Assembly (NCBI GenBank): GCA_002050275.1
Contig: MWTB01000030.1
Location: 1 to 37,321, forward strand
DNA length: 37,321 nucleotides
Direction: 5' to 3'
From: Anaerolineae bacterium UTCFX1
GTDB taxonomy: Bacteria > Chloroflexota > Anaerolineae > Anaerolineales > Villigracilaceae
Of the stretch, positions 31,089 to 37,321 are shown in pieces. Under the pieces are notes generated by a model. The model was not told where the DNA came from. It worked only from the letters and a program-made list of their open reading frames with translations, and made no database searches. The translations under genes and the position numbers were made by a program. Positions within the stretch are counted from its first letter, which is position 1, and every line of letters starts with the position of its first letter.

Positions 31089-32404
31089 GGCATTGACGCT
31101 TGACGTTGGTTGATATCGGAAAGTCCAAAAACGACATTGATCAGGATGGAAACGGCGAGGTAAGCGGAGAAGATTCCCGCTGCGACGAGATGCCCGCCTG
31201 AAGGGACGAGGAGAATGATGAGCAAGAGTTCGATCGCGCCCGTTGTCGCCGCGACGACGAGCGGAATATTGGGATGTCCTAACGCCAGCAACAGAGGGCG
31301 ATTCCAGTTAGCGGTATTTGCAATTCCATAACCGATGAGCAGGATCAGCGCGCAAACGATAACGGGCGCCGCTTCCACTTTATAGGCGAACGGGATGAAG
31401 AACCAGCCGAGCGTCGCCAGCCCCGCGCCCGCCAGCAAGGTCCAGCCGCCGCCGATCAAGCTGACTTGCTTCAACAGACGGCGCGTAGCGTCCCACTGCT
31501 TCTGTGCGATGGTTTTCGTGATCTCCGCATAAGTGGGCCAGATAAACGGCTCGATAGGCAGCATGACCAAATTGATAAGGCTTGTCGCTAAGCGAAAATA
31601 TCCCAGCGCGGTATCGGAGACGAAATAGTTAATGTAAAGAGGAATATTATCGCGCGTGAATAAATTCACCGTGCCGTTGATGTTCGTAGTAACGGCAAAA
31701 TGCGCGATGGATTTCCAATCGGAGAGCAGACTGAATGGAGCGCGCATCCAACCGCACCCCAGTTTGCGATTTAACGCTTCTACCGCGGAGAAGGTCACGA
31801 CCAACGCCGCTAACGTCTTGCCGATAAGGTAGGCGACCAACACCTCGAACAAACCCCACTTCATCCAGAACGCCAGACCGACGATCGAGATCGTAGCGAC
31901 GCTTTGCAGTAAAGCAGCGAACGCTACGCGTTTAAATTTATCGGTAGATTGTAAAACCCCGGTGGAGGTCTCATAGACGAGATTGGCAAGCAGGAAGAGC
32001 CCGTAGAAACGGTAGTAACCGACCAGCGCCGCAGCGTGCGCATACCATGCCGAAAGGAAAAAAAGAACGAGATACGCCAAAACAGAAGTGACGATCTCCC
32101 CGGCGCCGATCCATTTGGCGAGCGCGGCGGCGCGGAGCTTATCGCCTTTCGTCAATGCCTCGCCGAAATATTTCACCATTACCTCGCTCATGCGGAAAGA
32201 CAACAGGCGATTCACGTTCGAAGCGAACAGCATAATGGCGGTCAACGCGCCGAAGCGTTCGATTCCCAGCAGGCGCACGATCAGAATCCCCTGCAAGAAT
32301 CCCAACGCGGCGGAAACAAAAGTAGACGAAAAAAGGTATCCGCTATTGCGTAAGACGCGGACGAAGAGGGCGTCTAATTTCAGTTTAGAAAGAAGCGAGG
32401 TCAC
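31085..32404 (-). CDS. Polysaccharide flippase (MOP superfamily, Wzx-like)
   Basis: The 439-aa protein has about twelve hydrophobic segments, starting with SGYLFSSTFVSAALGFLQGILIVRLLGIERFGALT, whose R-G-x-E/G-R-F-G loop is typical of Wzx/RfbX. It would move a lipid-linked oligosaccharide across the membrane. The start is a GTG at 32402-32404 with TATAAT 6 bp upstream, so the message is probably leaderless with a GTG. An internal promoter inside this operon-like block is implied. Substrate is unknown. Confidence 0.88.
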   Translation of the reverse strand: MTSLLSKLKLDALFVRVLRNSGYLFSSTFVSAALGFLQGILIVRLLGIERFGALTAIMLFASNVNRLLSFRMSEVMVKYFGEALTKGDKLRAAALAKWIGAGEIVTSVLAYLVLFFLSAWYAHAAALVGYYRFYGLFLLANLVYETSTGVLQSTDKFKRVAFAALLQSVATISIVGLAFWMKWGLFEVLVAYLIGKTLAALVVTFSAVEALNRKLGCGWMRAPFSLLSDWKSIAHFAVTTNINGTVNLFTRDNIPLYINYFVSDTALGYFRLATSLINLVMLPIEPFIWPTYAEITKTIAQKQWDATRRLLKQVSLIGGGWTLLAGAGLATLGWFFIPFAYKVEAAPVIVCALILLIGYGIANTANWNRPLLLALGHPNIPLVVAATTGAIELLLIILLVPSGGHLVAAGIFSAYLAVSILINVVFGLSDINQRQASMP

Positions 32405-32410
32405 GGATAG

Positions 32411-32416
32411 ATTATA
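32411..32416 (-). promoter_or_regulatory. -10 box of the flippase gene, leaderless GTG
   Basis: A perfect TATAAT on the minus strand, 6 bp (CTATCC), then GTG. It lies in the 41-bp gap between the epimerase and flippase genes, next to the palindrome GCGTTAACGC (32430-32439). Confidence 0.58.
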
Positions 32417-32445
32417 AAGGAGTCGTTAAGCGTTAACGCCGCTTA

Positions 32446-33417
32446 TTACGGCGTGAGAATATCCTTCGCCCACTCACGTTCGGCGTTGTACCATTCTACA
32501 AGTTTTTCCACCCCGCTTCTCATATCGAACTGCGCTTCCCAGCCAAGCAATTCGCCCGCTTTGGTCACATCGGCTTGATTCGTCAACATATCCGCCGGGT
32601 TCGGCGGACCGTATTCAACGATTGCCTTTTTGCCGACCGCGTCTTCGATGATCTTGATCAACTCGTTGATCGTGACGACCTCATGCCCGCCGATGTTGAT
32701 GATCTCGAAGCCAAGCGGCTTGAGCGCGAGGATCGTGCCACGGGCGATGTCATCAATGTACGTGAAGCCGCGCGATTGATTCCCGTCTCCGTTCACGCGC
32801 ACGGGTTTGCCTTCGCTGATCCATTGCGTGAAGCGCAGGTGCGCGAGGTCGGGTCTGCCTGCGGGACCGTAGACGGTGAAAAAGCGCAGGATGCTGACGT
32901 CTATCCCGTAAAGGTGATGATACGCATAGCACATCGCCTCGGCTCCCTTTTTGCTTGCCGCGTACGGTTGGAGCGGTTTACTGCTGTCAGCCGATTCGGG
33001 CGTGGGATAGACCGGGTCTTCGCCATAAATGCTCGACGTGGACGCGACGACAAATTTTTTGATCCCGTTCTCTTTGCACAACTCAAGCATGTTCAGCGTG
33101 CCGATCATGTTCGTCTCGACGAATACCCAGGGATTTTCCACGCTGAAGCGCACACCCGCCCGCGCCGCGAGATTGATGACCGCATCGAATTTCTCGCCCT
33201 TGAATTTCTCGATAATGGACTTGTCCGCCACATCCAATTGATGGAAGGTGAACCCTTTCACCGCCTGTAATTTTTTCAGGCGATATTCCTTGATGCGCGG
33301 ATCGTACGCGTCGTTCATGTTATCCACGCCGACGACGGTGTGACCGTCGTGAAGCAATAATTCCGCTGTCCGCGCGGCGATGAAACCTGCGATGCCGGTG
33401 ATTAAGTAGTTTGACAT
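32446..33417 (-). CDS. NAD-dependent UDP-uronate 4-epimerase (UDP-glucuronate type)
   Basis: Extended SDR epimerase, 323 aa. The NAD loop is TGIAGFIA (7-14), with Ala in place of the usual last Gly. The catalytic triad is S128/S129 (TSSIYG), Y152 and K156 (YAASK). NLAARAGVRFS and RFFTVYGPAGRPDLA match the UDP-glucuronate 4-epimerase (LpsL/CapI/Gla) group more than GalE. It probably turns UDP-glucuronate or UDP-GlcNAc-uronate into the galacto form. The dehydrogenase upstream would supply that substrate. A short AT-rich leader with AGGA lies before the ATG. Confidence 0.9.
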   Translation of the reverse strand: MSNYLITGIAGFIAARTAELLLHDGHTVVGVDNMNDAYDPRIKEYRLKKLQAVKGFTFHQLDVADKSIIEKFKGEKFDAVINLAARAGVRFSVENPWVFVETNMIGTLNMLELCKENGIKKFVVASTSSIYGEDPVYPTPESADSSKPLQPYAASKKGAEAMCYAYHHLYGIDVSILRFFTVYGPAGRPDLAHLRFTQWISEGKPVRVNGDGNQSRGFTYIDDIARGTILALKPLGFEIINIGGHEVVTINELIKIIEDAVGKKAIVEYGPPNPADMLTNQADVTKAGELLGWEAQFDMRSGVEKLVEWYNAEREWAKDILTP

Positions 33418-33441
33418 GTAAATCCTATTTTATTTATACTC

Positions 33442-33570
33442 GGTGGTTGAGTAGCCGCGAAGCGGCATATCGAAACCACAGGTACGCATACAAAATTTTG
33501 TAACAAAATTGCTTTACGTCGTGGTGGTCTCGATACGGTCTCGGCTATCGCCTCGACCTACTCGACCACC
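33442..33570. repeat. Pair of REP-like palindromic elements in opposite orientation
   Basis: Copy 1 (33442-33479) reads GGTGGTTGAGTAG, a GCCGC-GAA-GCGGC hairpin, then TATCGAAACCAC. Copy 2 (33521-33570) is its inverse with a different hairpin: in reverse complement GGTGGTCGAGTAGG ... GTATCGAGACCACC. About 40 bp between them contain CAAAATTTTG and CAAAATTG. The two could pair into a long cruciform. Elements with this GGTGGTYGAGTAG start occur between genes in many bacteria. Confidence 0.85.
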
Positions 33571-33577
33571 GACGTAT

Positions 33578-34897
33578 TTAGAGTCTTATAACCTTCTCAT
33601 TTCCCTTCGTAATTTTCCTCGTCGCATTTCTGCTGTCGAACACGAACTTCGCCGCATTGACAATCGCCTCATAATCGTACACCTTGTGATTCGTGATGAC
33701 AACCACCGCATCCGATTCCTTCACCGACTGCATCATATCGCTCACGCTGTCCATCTGCCAACCATCGGTCTTGTGATGGATGTGTGAAATGTACGGATCG
33801 TGATATTCCACCTTCGCGCCTTTGTTTTGCAGTAAGCCGATCACATCCAGCGCGGGCGATTCGCGGACGTCGTCCACGTCGGGTTTGTAGGCGACTCCCA
33901 ACACGAGGATCTTCGATCCCTTCAACGCTTTGCTTTTATCGTTCAGCGCGTCCATGATCCGCTCGACGACGTAGCGCGGCATGTTGGTGTTGATCTCGGA
34001 CGCCAACTCGATGAAACGCGCGTTGTAATTGAACGACTTCATCTTCCACGAAAGATACAGCGGATCAATTGGGATGCAATGTCCGCCCAAGCCGGGACCC
34101 GGCGTGAACTTCATGAAGCCGAACGGTTTCGTCGCCGCGGCTTCGATCACCTCCCACACATCCACGCCGAGACGTTCGCACATCATCGCCAGTTCGTTGA
34201 CCAGTCCGATGTTGATCATGCGGAAGGTGTTCTCCAGCAGTTTCGCCATCTCCGCCGCTTCCGCAGACGAGACGCGATGCACAACATCAATCGCTTGTCC
34301 GTACCACGCGGTTGCCACTTCGCCGCACGCTTCGGTGATTCCGCCCATCACCTTCGGAGTATTTTTTGTTGTGAAGTCCACGCGCCCGGGGTCAACGCGT
34401 TCAGGCGAGAACGCAAGGAAAAAATCTTTGCCCACTTTGAGATTGTTGTCCGCTCCAAGTTTCGGAAGCAACAACTCGCGCGTCGTGCCGGGATAGGTTG
34501 TGGACTGCAACACGACCACCATGCCCTTGTGCATGTACTTCGACAACTCGTCCGCCGCGGAGAGGATGAACGACATATCCGGGTCGCCGGTCTGACGCAA
34601 CGGAGTCGGCACGCAGATGCTGACCGCGTCCATTTCTTTCAACGCGGAGAAATCCGTCGTCGCGCTGAGGCGACCGGACTTCACCAACACCGCAACCGAC
34701 TCGGTCTTCACGTCGGGGATGTAGGAAACGCCGCCCTTCAACGAATCAACTTTCCGCGCGTCGGGGTCAATGCCCGTCACGTTGAATCCCGCCTCCGCGA
34801 AGACAACCGCGAGAGGGAGTCCCACATAGCCAAGTCCAAGGATCGCAACGCGGGCTTCTTTGTTTTTGAATTTTTGAATCAAATTTTCTTTCGACAT
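33578..34897 (-). CDS. Nucleotide-sugar dehydrogenase (UDP-GlcNAc/ManNAc 6-dehydrogenase, WbpA-like)
   Basis: Oxidises C6 of a UDP-hexose to a uronate with two NAD+. The 439-aa protein has the NAD motif GLGYVGLP (21-28), VPTPL (96-100), the QSTTYPGTTRE segment (131-141), catalytic K219 and N223 (MAKLLENTFR), and the nucleophile C274 in GPGLGGHCIPIDP. The TTYPGTT and GLGGHCIPIDP forms are closer to WbpA/WbpO (UDP-N-acetyl sugars) than to UDP-glucose dehydrogenase, but specificity is inference. Shine-Dalgarno AAGGAAAAG precedes the ATG. It is separated from the epimerase by REP-like repeats. Confidence 0.92.
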   Translation of the reverse strand: MSKENLIQKFKNKEARVAILGLGYVGLPLAVVFAEAGFNVTGIDPDARKVDSLKGGVSYIPDVKTESVAVLVKSGRLSATTDFSALKEMDAVSICVPTPLRQTGDPDMSFILSAADELSKYMHKGMVVVLQSTTYPGTTRELLLPKLGADNNLKVGKDFFLAFSPERVDPGRVDFTTKNTPKVMGGITEACGEVATAWYGQAIDVVHRVSSAEAAEMAKLLENTFRMINIGLVNELAMMCERLGVDVWEVIEAAATKPFGFMKFTPGPGLGGHCIPIDPLYLSWKMKSFNYNARFIELASEINTNMPRYVVERIMDALNDKSKALKGSKILVLGVAYKPDVDDVRESPALDVIGLLQNKGAKVEYHDPYISHIHHKTDGWQMDSVSDMMQSVKESDAVVVITNHKVYDYEAIVNAAKFVFDSRNATRKITKGNEKVIRL

Positions 34898-34913
34898 TCT
34901 TTTCCTTCAACTC

Positions 34914-35066
34914 CCCTCTCTCGAAGGGTTCAGGGCGGATTTGAACCGCGAAGCCCGCCAAGGACGCCAAGTTTTAATTCTTTCTTTGCGTTCTTCGCGC
35001 TCTTGGCGGTAAAGTTTGAGCCTTGTCTGCCCTCAAACTCCCGAAGCGAGAGGGGCTGGGGGTGAG
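34914..35066. repeat. Outer arms of a nested intergenic repeat
   Basis: The left arm CCCCTCTCTCG (34914-34924) and the right arm CGAGAGGGG region (about 35046-35055) are complementary, extended by GGGTTCAGGGCGG against CTGCCCTCAAACTCCC. Between the arms lies a complete period-9 element. GGGGGTGAGGGT follows at the right end. Confidence 0.7.
34943..35012. repeat. Period-9 inverted repeat (CGCGAAG family), inner copy
   Basis: The left arm is three 9-mers: ACCGCGAAG, CCCGCCAAG, GACGCCAAG. The right arm in reverse complement is ACCGCCAAG, AGCGCGAAG, AACGCAAAG. The AT-rich loop holds TTTTAATTC. Same family as 699-764. Confidence 0.85.
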
Positions 35067-35074
35067 GGTAAAAC

Positions 35075-35713
35075 CTAAAACATACTCATCTGCTTCGGAT
35101 CATCCGCTTGCTCTTCCGCAACCTTCATCACCGGAGCCGACTTGCCCAACCCAGCCCGCGCCTCTTTGAGCAGTTCGGGAAGTTTTGCAAAATCAGCAAG
35201 GATCGCAGGCTTGAGCGCGGCTTGATGCAGCGCCGCGGCGGGATGGAACATCGCGATCACATAACGCTCGCCGACTTTCTTCATCTGCCCATGCACCGCG
35301 CTGATCTTCGCGCCGGGAAAAAATTTGTTCATCGAAAAGCGACCCAACGTGACGATGATGCTCGGGTTGATCGCTTGGATCTGCCGCTCAAGATATTTGT
35401 CGCACGCGGCAAGTTCTTCCGGCAACGGATCGCGGTTTTCGGGCGGGCGGCATTTTACCACGTTGCCGATCCACACATCCGCGCGCGTCACTCCCGCTTG
35501 CGCGAGCAATTGATCGAGAAATTTCCCCGCCGCGCCCACGAACGGACGTCCCTGCTCGTTTTCGTGAAAGCCGGGACCTTCGCCGATGAACATGATCTCG
35601 GCAGTGGCAGGTCCTTCGCCGGGCACAGATTTCTTGCGAGTATGATGCAGAGCGCAATTCACGCAGACGGTCACCTCTTTGGCAATTTGGGCAAGTGTTT
35701 CTTCAGCAGTCAT
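35075..35713 (-). CDS. Uracil-DNA glycosylase, Fe-S family 4
   Basis: Removes uracil from DNA as the first step of base-excision repair. The 212-aa protein has the four [4Fe-4S] cysteines C17, C20, C88 and C104, motif A GEGPGFHENEQGRPFVG (44-60), and motif B HPAAAL (157-162). Family 4 enzymes commonly carry GEAPGxxED-like motif A; here GPGFHENEQG is a small departure. 212 aa is normal. It lies downstream of the rimI-tsaB-tsaE group, 41 bp after rimI, the gap being made of a heptamer repeat. The sequence GGAGAG before the ATG may serve as the ribosome binding site. Confidence 0.92.
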   Translation of the reverse strand: MTAEETLAQIAKEVTVCVNCALHHTRKKSVPGEGPATAEIMFIGEGPGFHENEQGRPFVGAAGKFLDQLLAQAGVTRADVWIGNVVKCRPPENRDPLPEELAACDKYLERQIQAINPSIIVTLGRFSMNKFFPGAKISAVHGQMKKVGERYVIAMFHPAAALHQAALKPAILADFAKLPELLKEARAGLGKSAPVMKVAEEQADDPKQMSMF

Positions 35714-35723
35714 AATCTCTCCG

Positions 35724-35787
35724 GGTTCAAGGTCGCAGGTTGAAGGTCAAAGGTTCACCAACTTTCAACCTTCAAACCTTCCAACTT
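35724..35787. repeat. Heptamer inverted repeat spanning the rimI-UDG junction
   Basis: The left arm on plus reads GTTCAAG, GTCGCAG, GTTGAAG, GTCAAAG, GTT. After CACC the right arm runs AACTTTCAACCTTCAAACCTTCCAACTT. The right arm encodes the last residues of RimI and includes its stop codon. Same family as 3481-3553 inside mutS2. Confidence 0.85.
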
Positions 35788-36219
35788 ATATAGAGTCATC
35801 AAAATCGCATCTTCGCTGTTATCTTTATAATAACGCGGTCTGCGACCCGTCTCTTCAAAACCGAACTTGCGATACATCTCTTGCGCGGCGAGGTTGCTCT
35901 CGCGCACTTCCAGCACAGAAGTCAACGCGCCTTCATTCATCATCATTCTCAGCGCGTGACTCAACAACTTGCTCGCGATTCCCCGCCGACGAAAATCGGG
36001 ATGCGTGGCAATCGTCGCGATGTGCGCTTCGTCCACGAGCAGCCACGCCACGATCGCGCCGACAACTTTCCTGTCTTCCTCCGCCACCCACGCGCGCGAA
36101 GCGGAGTTATCTGAAATTTCGAATCGAAACGAACGTTCGGGCCACGGCAAACTGAACGAGGCTTTGTCAATCGCAACAACTTGCGCGAGATCATCGAGCG
36201 TCATGCGGCGGATGTTCAT
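35755..36219 (-). CDS. rimI: Ribosomal protein S18-alanine N-acetyltransferase RimI
   Basis: GNAT enzyme that acetylates the N-terminal Ala of ribosomal protein S18. The 154-aa protein has the N-terminal MNIRRMTLDDLAQVVAID, motif A IATIATHPDFRRRGIASKLL (with the R-x-x-G-I/x-A loop), LEVRESNLAAQEMYRKFGF, and RPRYYKDNSEDAILM, all typical. RimI is recognised by length and by its place after tsaB. The last nine or so residues (LEGLKVESW) lie beyond the usual end and are encoded by the heptamer repeat at 35760-35787. It overlaps tsaB by 4 bp. Confidence 0.93.
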   Translation of the reverse strand: MNIRRMTLDDLAQVVAIDKASFSLPWPERSFRFEISDNSASRAWVAEEDRKVVGAIVAWLLVDEAHIATIATHPDFRRRGIASKLLSHALRMMMNEGALTSVLEVRESNLAAQEMYRKFGFEETGRRPRYYKDNSEDAILMTLYKLEGLKVESW

Positions 36220-36881
36220 GTATCAATTGGCGCGGCGGTGTGCAAATAGATCGGCGCGAGCGACGCCGCATCATCCACATCGCCGTGTTGAAAACGCGCC
36301 CATGCCAGTTGCGCCAGCATCGCGGGCTTGCGCTGTGAATCGTCGGGCGAAGTCAACTGCGCGTTTTTATTTTCATTTATTTTTTGACGAACTTCGTCCG
36401 TGAACTCTCCGCACACGAGCGACGGACTCGCCACTTCATCTTTGATCGCCTGCGCCGGCACGACTCTTGCCGGACCTTCAGCCTGCCACACACCCTCGAC
36501 ATTTTTGTACCACCCCAGCGCGTACCTCCCGCGCCCGGCTTGGATCGCCACCGCCAGCGGAAGAGTCGACTCGGGTTGCGCGCGCGCGAGAATGTCGAGA
36601 GTGGGAATCCCGATCAACGGAATATTCCGCGCGAAAGCGATTCCCTTCGCCAACGCCAACCCAACTCGCAGACTCGTAAACGAGCCGGGACCGATCGCCA
36701 CGCCGAGCGCGGTGATGTCTTTCATTGTTAAGTTACAGCTTGCCAATAACTCTTGAATCGCCGGCGCAAGTTCCACCGTATGATGCTGACCGCTCTTCCA
36801 CGCGCGCTCGCCAACGACTCGTTCGCCATCGTAGACCGCCAGCCCCATCCATTCATTGGAGGTATCCACAGCCAGCAACAT
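36216..36881 (-). CDS. tsaB: tRNA t6A biosynthesis protein TsaB
   Basis: TsaB is the scaffold that pairs with TsaD to make t6A37 in tRNA. The 221-aa protein opens with LLAVDTSNEWMGLAVYDG, and has the GVAIGPGSFTSLRVGLALAKG segment (around 61-81), the ASKHA-fold signature of TsaB. The ATG at 36879-36881 overlaps the tsaE stop codon (TGATG), and the longer in-frame start at 37028 would lie inside tsaE. The order tsaE-tsaB-rimI on the coding strand is common in bacteria. TsaD and TsaC are not in the window. Confidence 0.95.
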   Translation of the reverse strand: MLLAVDTSNEWMGLAVYDGERVVGERAWKSGQHHTVELAPAIQELLASCNLTMKDITALGVAIGPGSFTSLRVGLALAKGIAFARNIPLIGIPTLDILARAQPESTLPLAVAIQAGRGRYALGWYKNVEGVWQAEGPARVVPAQAIKDEVASPSLVCGEFTDEVRQKINENKNAQLTSPDDSQRKPAMLAQLAWARFQHGDVDDAASLAPIYLHTAAPIDT

Positions 36882-37321
36882 CACTTGCCTCCGCGAATCG
36901 AATCGAGCAAGGCTGTGTAGCGTTCGCCACGCGCGTTGAATTTCAGTTCGCGTTCTTCTTCGCCGGATGGAGTAAATTCCACCCACAAGCGTTCGCTTGG
37001 AATGAGACTTTGCATCCGCTCGGGCCACTCGACGATCAACGCGCCCTCCGCGAGCATCGCGTCGAGGTCGAGCTCCTCAGCCTCCCCCGTCGAGTCGAGG
37101 CGGTAGGCGTCCATGTGAAAAACTTGACCGCCATCCGCGCGGCGATACATGTTGACCAAAATAAACGTCGGGCTGGAAACCGAATCGAGCGAACCCCATC
37201 CCTGCGCGATGCCTTGCACGAACGTCGTCTTCCCCGCGCCGAGGTCGCCTTGCAAACAGATCATGTCGCCGGTGCGCAACGCTCTGCCCAATCGTTCTCC
37301 AAGTCCGCGCGTCTGTTCGGG
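36881..37321 (-). CDS. tsaE: tRNA t6A biosynthesis ATPase TsaE, 5'-truncated by the window edge
   Basis: TsaE is the small ATPase that drives the TsaB-TsaD cycle. The frame is open to the right edge (about 146 codons visible), so the true start lies outside; the TTG at 37289-37291 need not be the start, since PEQTRGLGERLGRALRTGD upstream of the P-loop is conserved in TsaE. Walker A is GDLGAGKTTF. The HMDAYRL motif and the EW-PE segment (IVEWPERM) are characteristic. Confidence 0.94.
   Translation of the reverse strand, partial: PEQTRGLGERLGRALRTGDMICLQGDLGAGKTTFVQGIAQGWGSLDSVSSPTFILVNMYRRADGGQVFHMDAYRLDSTGEAEELDLDAMLAEGALIVEWPERMQSLIPSERLWVEFTPSGEEERELKFNARGERYTALLDSIRGGK

Noticed and set aside
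34079..35065. Plus-strand open frame of 328 codons
   Set aside because: Antisense to the nucleotide-sugar dehydrogenase, His/Arg-rich, and runs through the intergenic repeat. It is a shadow of a GC-rich gene.
36882..37028. Longer start for TsaB
   Set aside because: It would add an Arg-rich leader inside tsaE; the TGATG overlap at 36879-36883 gives the normal TsaB start.
1..37321. Search for tRNA, rRNA, riboswitch classes, transposases and integrases
   Set aside because: None was recognised by reading; weak or divergent RNA elements could still be missed without a covariance search.

Overview
The window reads as a stretch of bacterial chromosome, most likely from the Chloroflexota (Anaerolineae-like). 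This is an inference from content: a Thermus-type V/A-ATPase operon, a fused E1 alpha/beta 2-oxoacid dehydrogenase, many TPR, lipoprotein and FHA/kinase signalling proteins, and abundant degenerate short-period intergenic repeats. No rRNA, tRNA, CRISPR array, transposase, integrase or phage module was recognised. Coding density is high, and both window edges cut through genes (thrB on the left, tsaE on the right).

Layout. 1-1843 (minus): thrC then thrB, the last two steps of threonine synthesis, separated by a period-9 inverted repeat. 2002-4425 (minus): mutS2, whose linkers carry several heptanucleotide-repeat tracts read in frame. 4530-7830 (plus): a TPR membrane-anchored protein, a lipoprotein and mtaB (tRNA ms2t6A methylthiotransferase). 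7906-8784: folD. 8876-10867: a membrane Ser/Thr kinase with an outer beta-propeller-like domain. 10879-11763 (minus): an ATP-grasp-like orphan. 11977-12468: a SlyD-like FKBP prolyl isomerase. 12557-16207 (minus): E1 and E2 of a 2-oxoacid dehydrogenase complex. 16611-18016: a GNAT protein and a 4-TM small membrane protein. 18070-21246 (minus): a P1/S58 peptidase, a 60-aa protein, an AI-2E-type permease and an FHA membrane protein. 21581-29956 (plus): a complete nine-gene V/A-type ATPase operon in the order G-I-K-E-C-F-A-B-D. 29967-34897 (minus): a surface-polysaccharide group (glycosyltransferase, flippase, UDP-uronate epimerase, UDP-sugar dehydrogenase). 35075-37321 (minus): Fe-S uracil-DNA glycosylase and rimI-tsaB-tsaE, listed here by rising coordinate.

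How genes connect. TsaB and TsaE make the t6A37 tRNA base that MtaB then methylthiolates. The four polysaccharide genes form a plausible path from an activated uronic acid to an exported glycan. The ATPase subunits overlap or abut, so one translationally coupled transcript is likely.

Most unusual signals. (1) Degenerate heptamer (period-7) repeats lie inside mutS2 as coding sequence, and a related element forms the end of rimI. (2) A TATAAT-like box sits only 6-9 bp before the start codon of several genes (mutS2, the TPR gene, the lipoprotein, the kinase, the ATP-grasp gene, the GNAT gene, the flippase), which suggests widespread leaderless transcripts. (3) Nested or paired REP-like elements occupy the right-hand intergenic spaces. 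No wholly new multi-gene system was identified; the in-frame repeats and the orphan ATP-grasp and kinase proteins are the best candidates for new biology.
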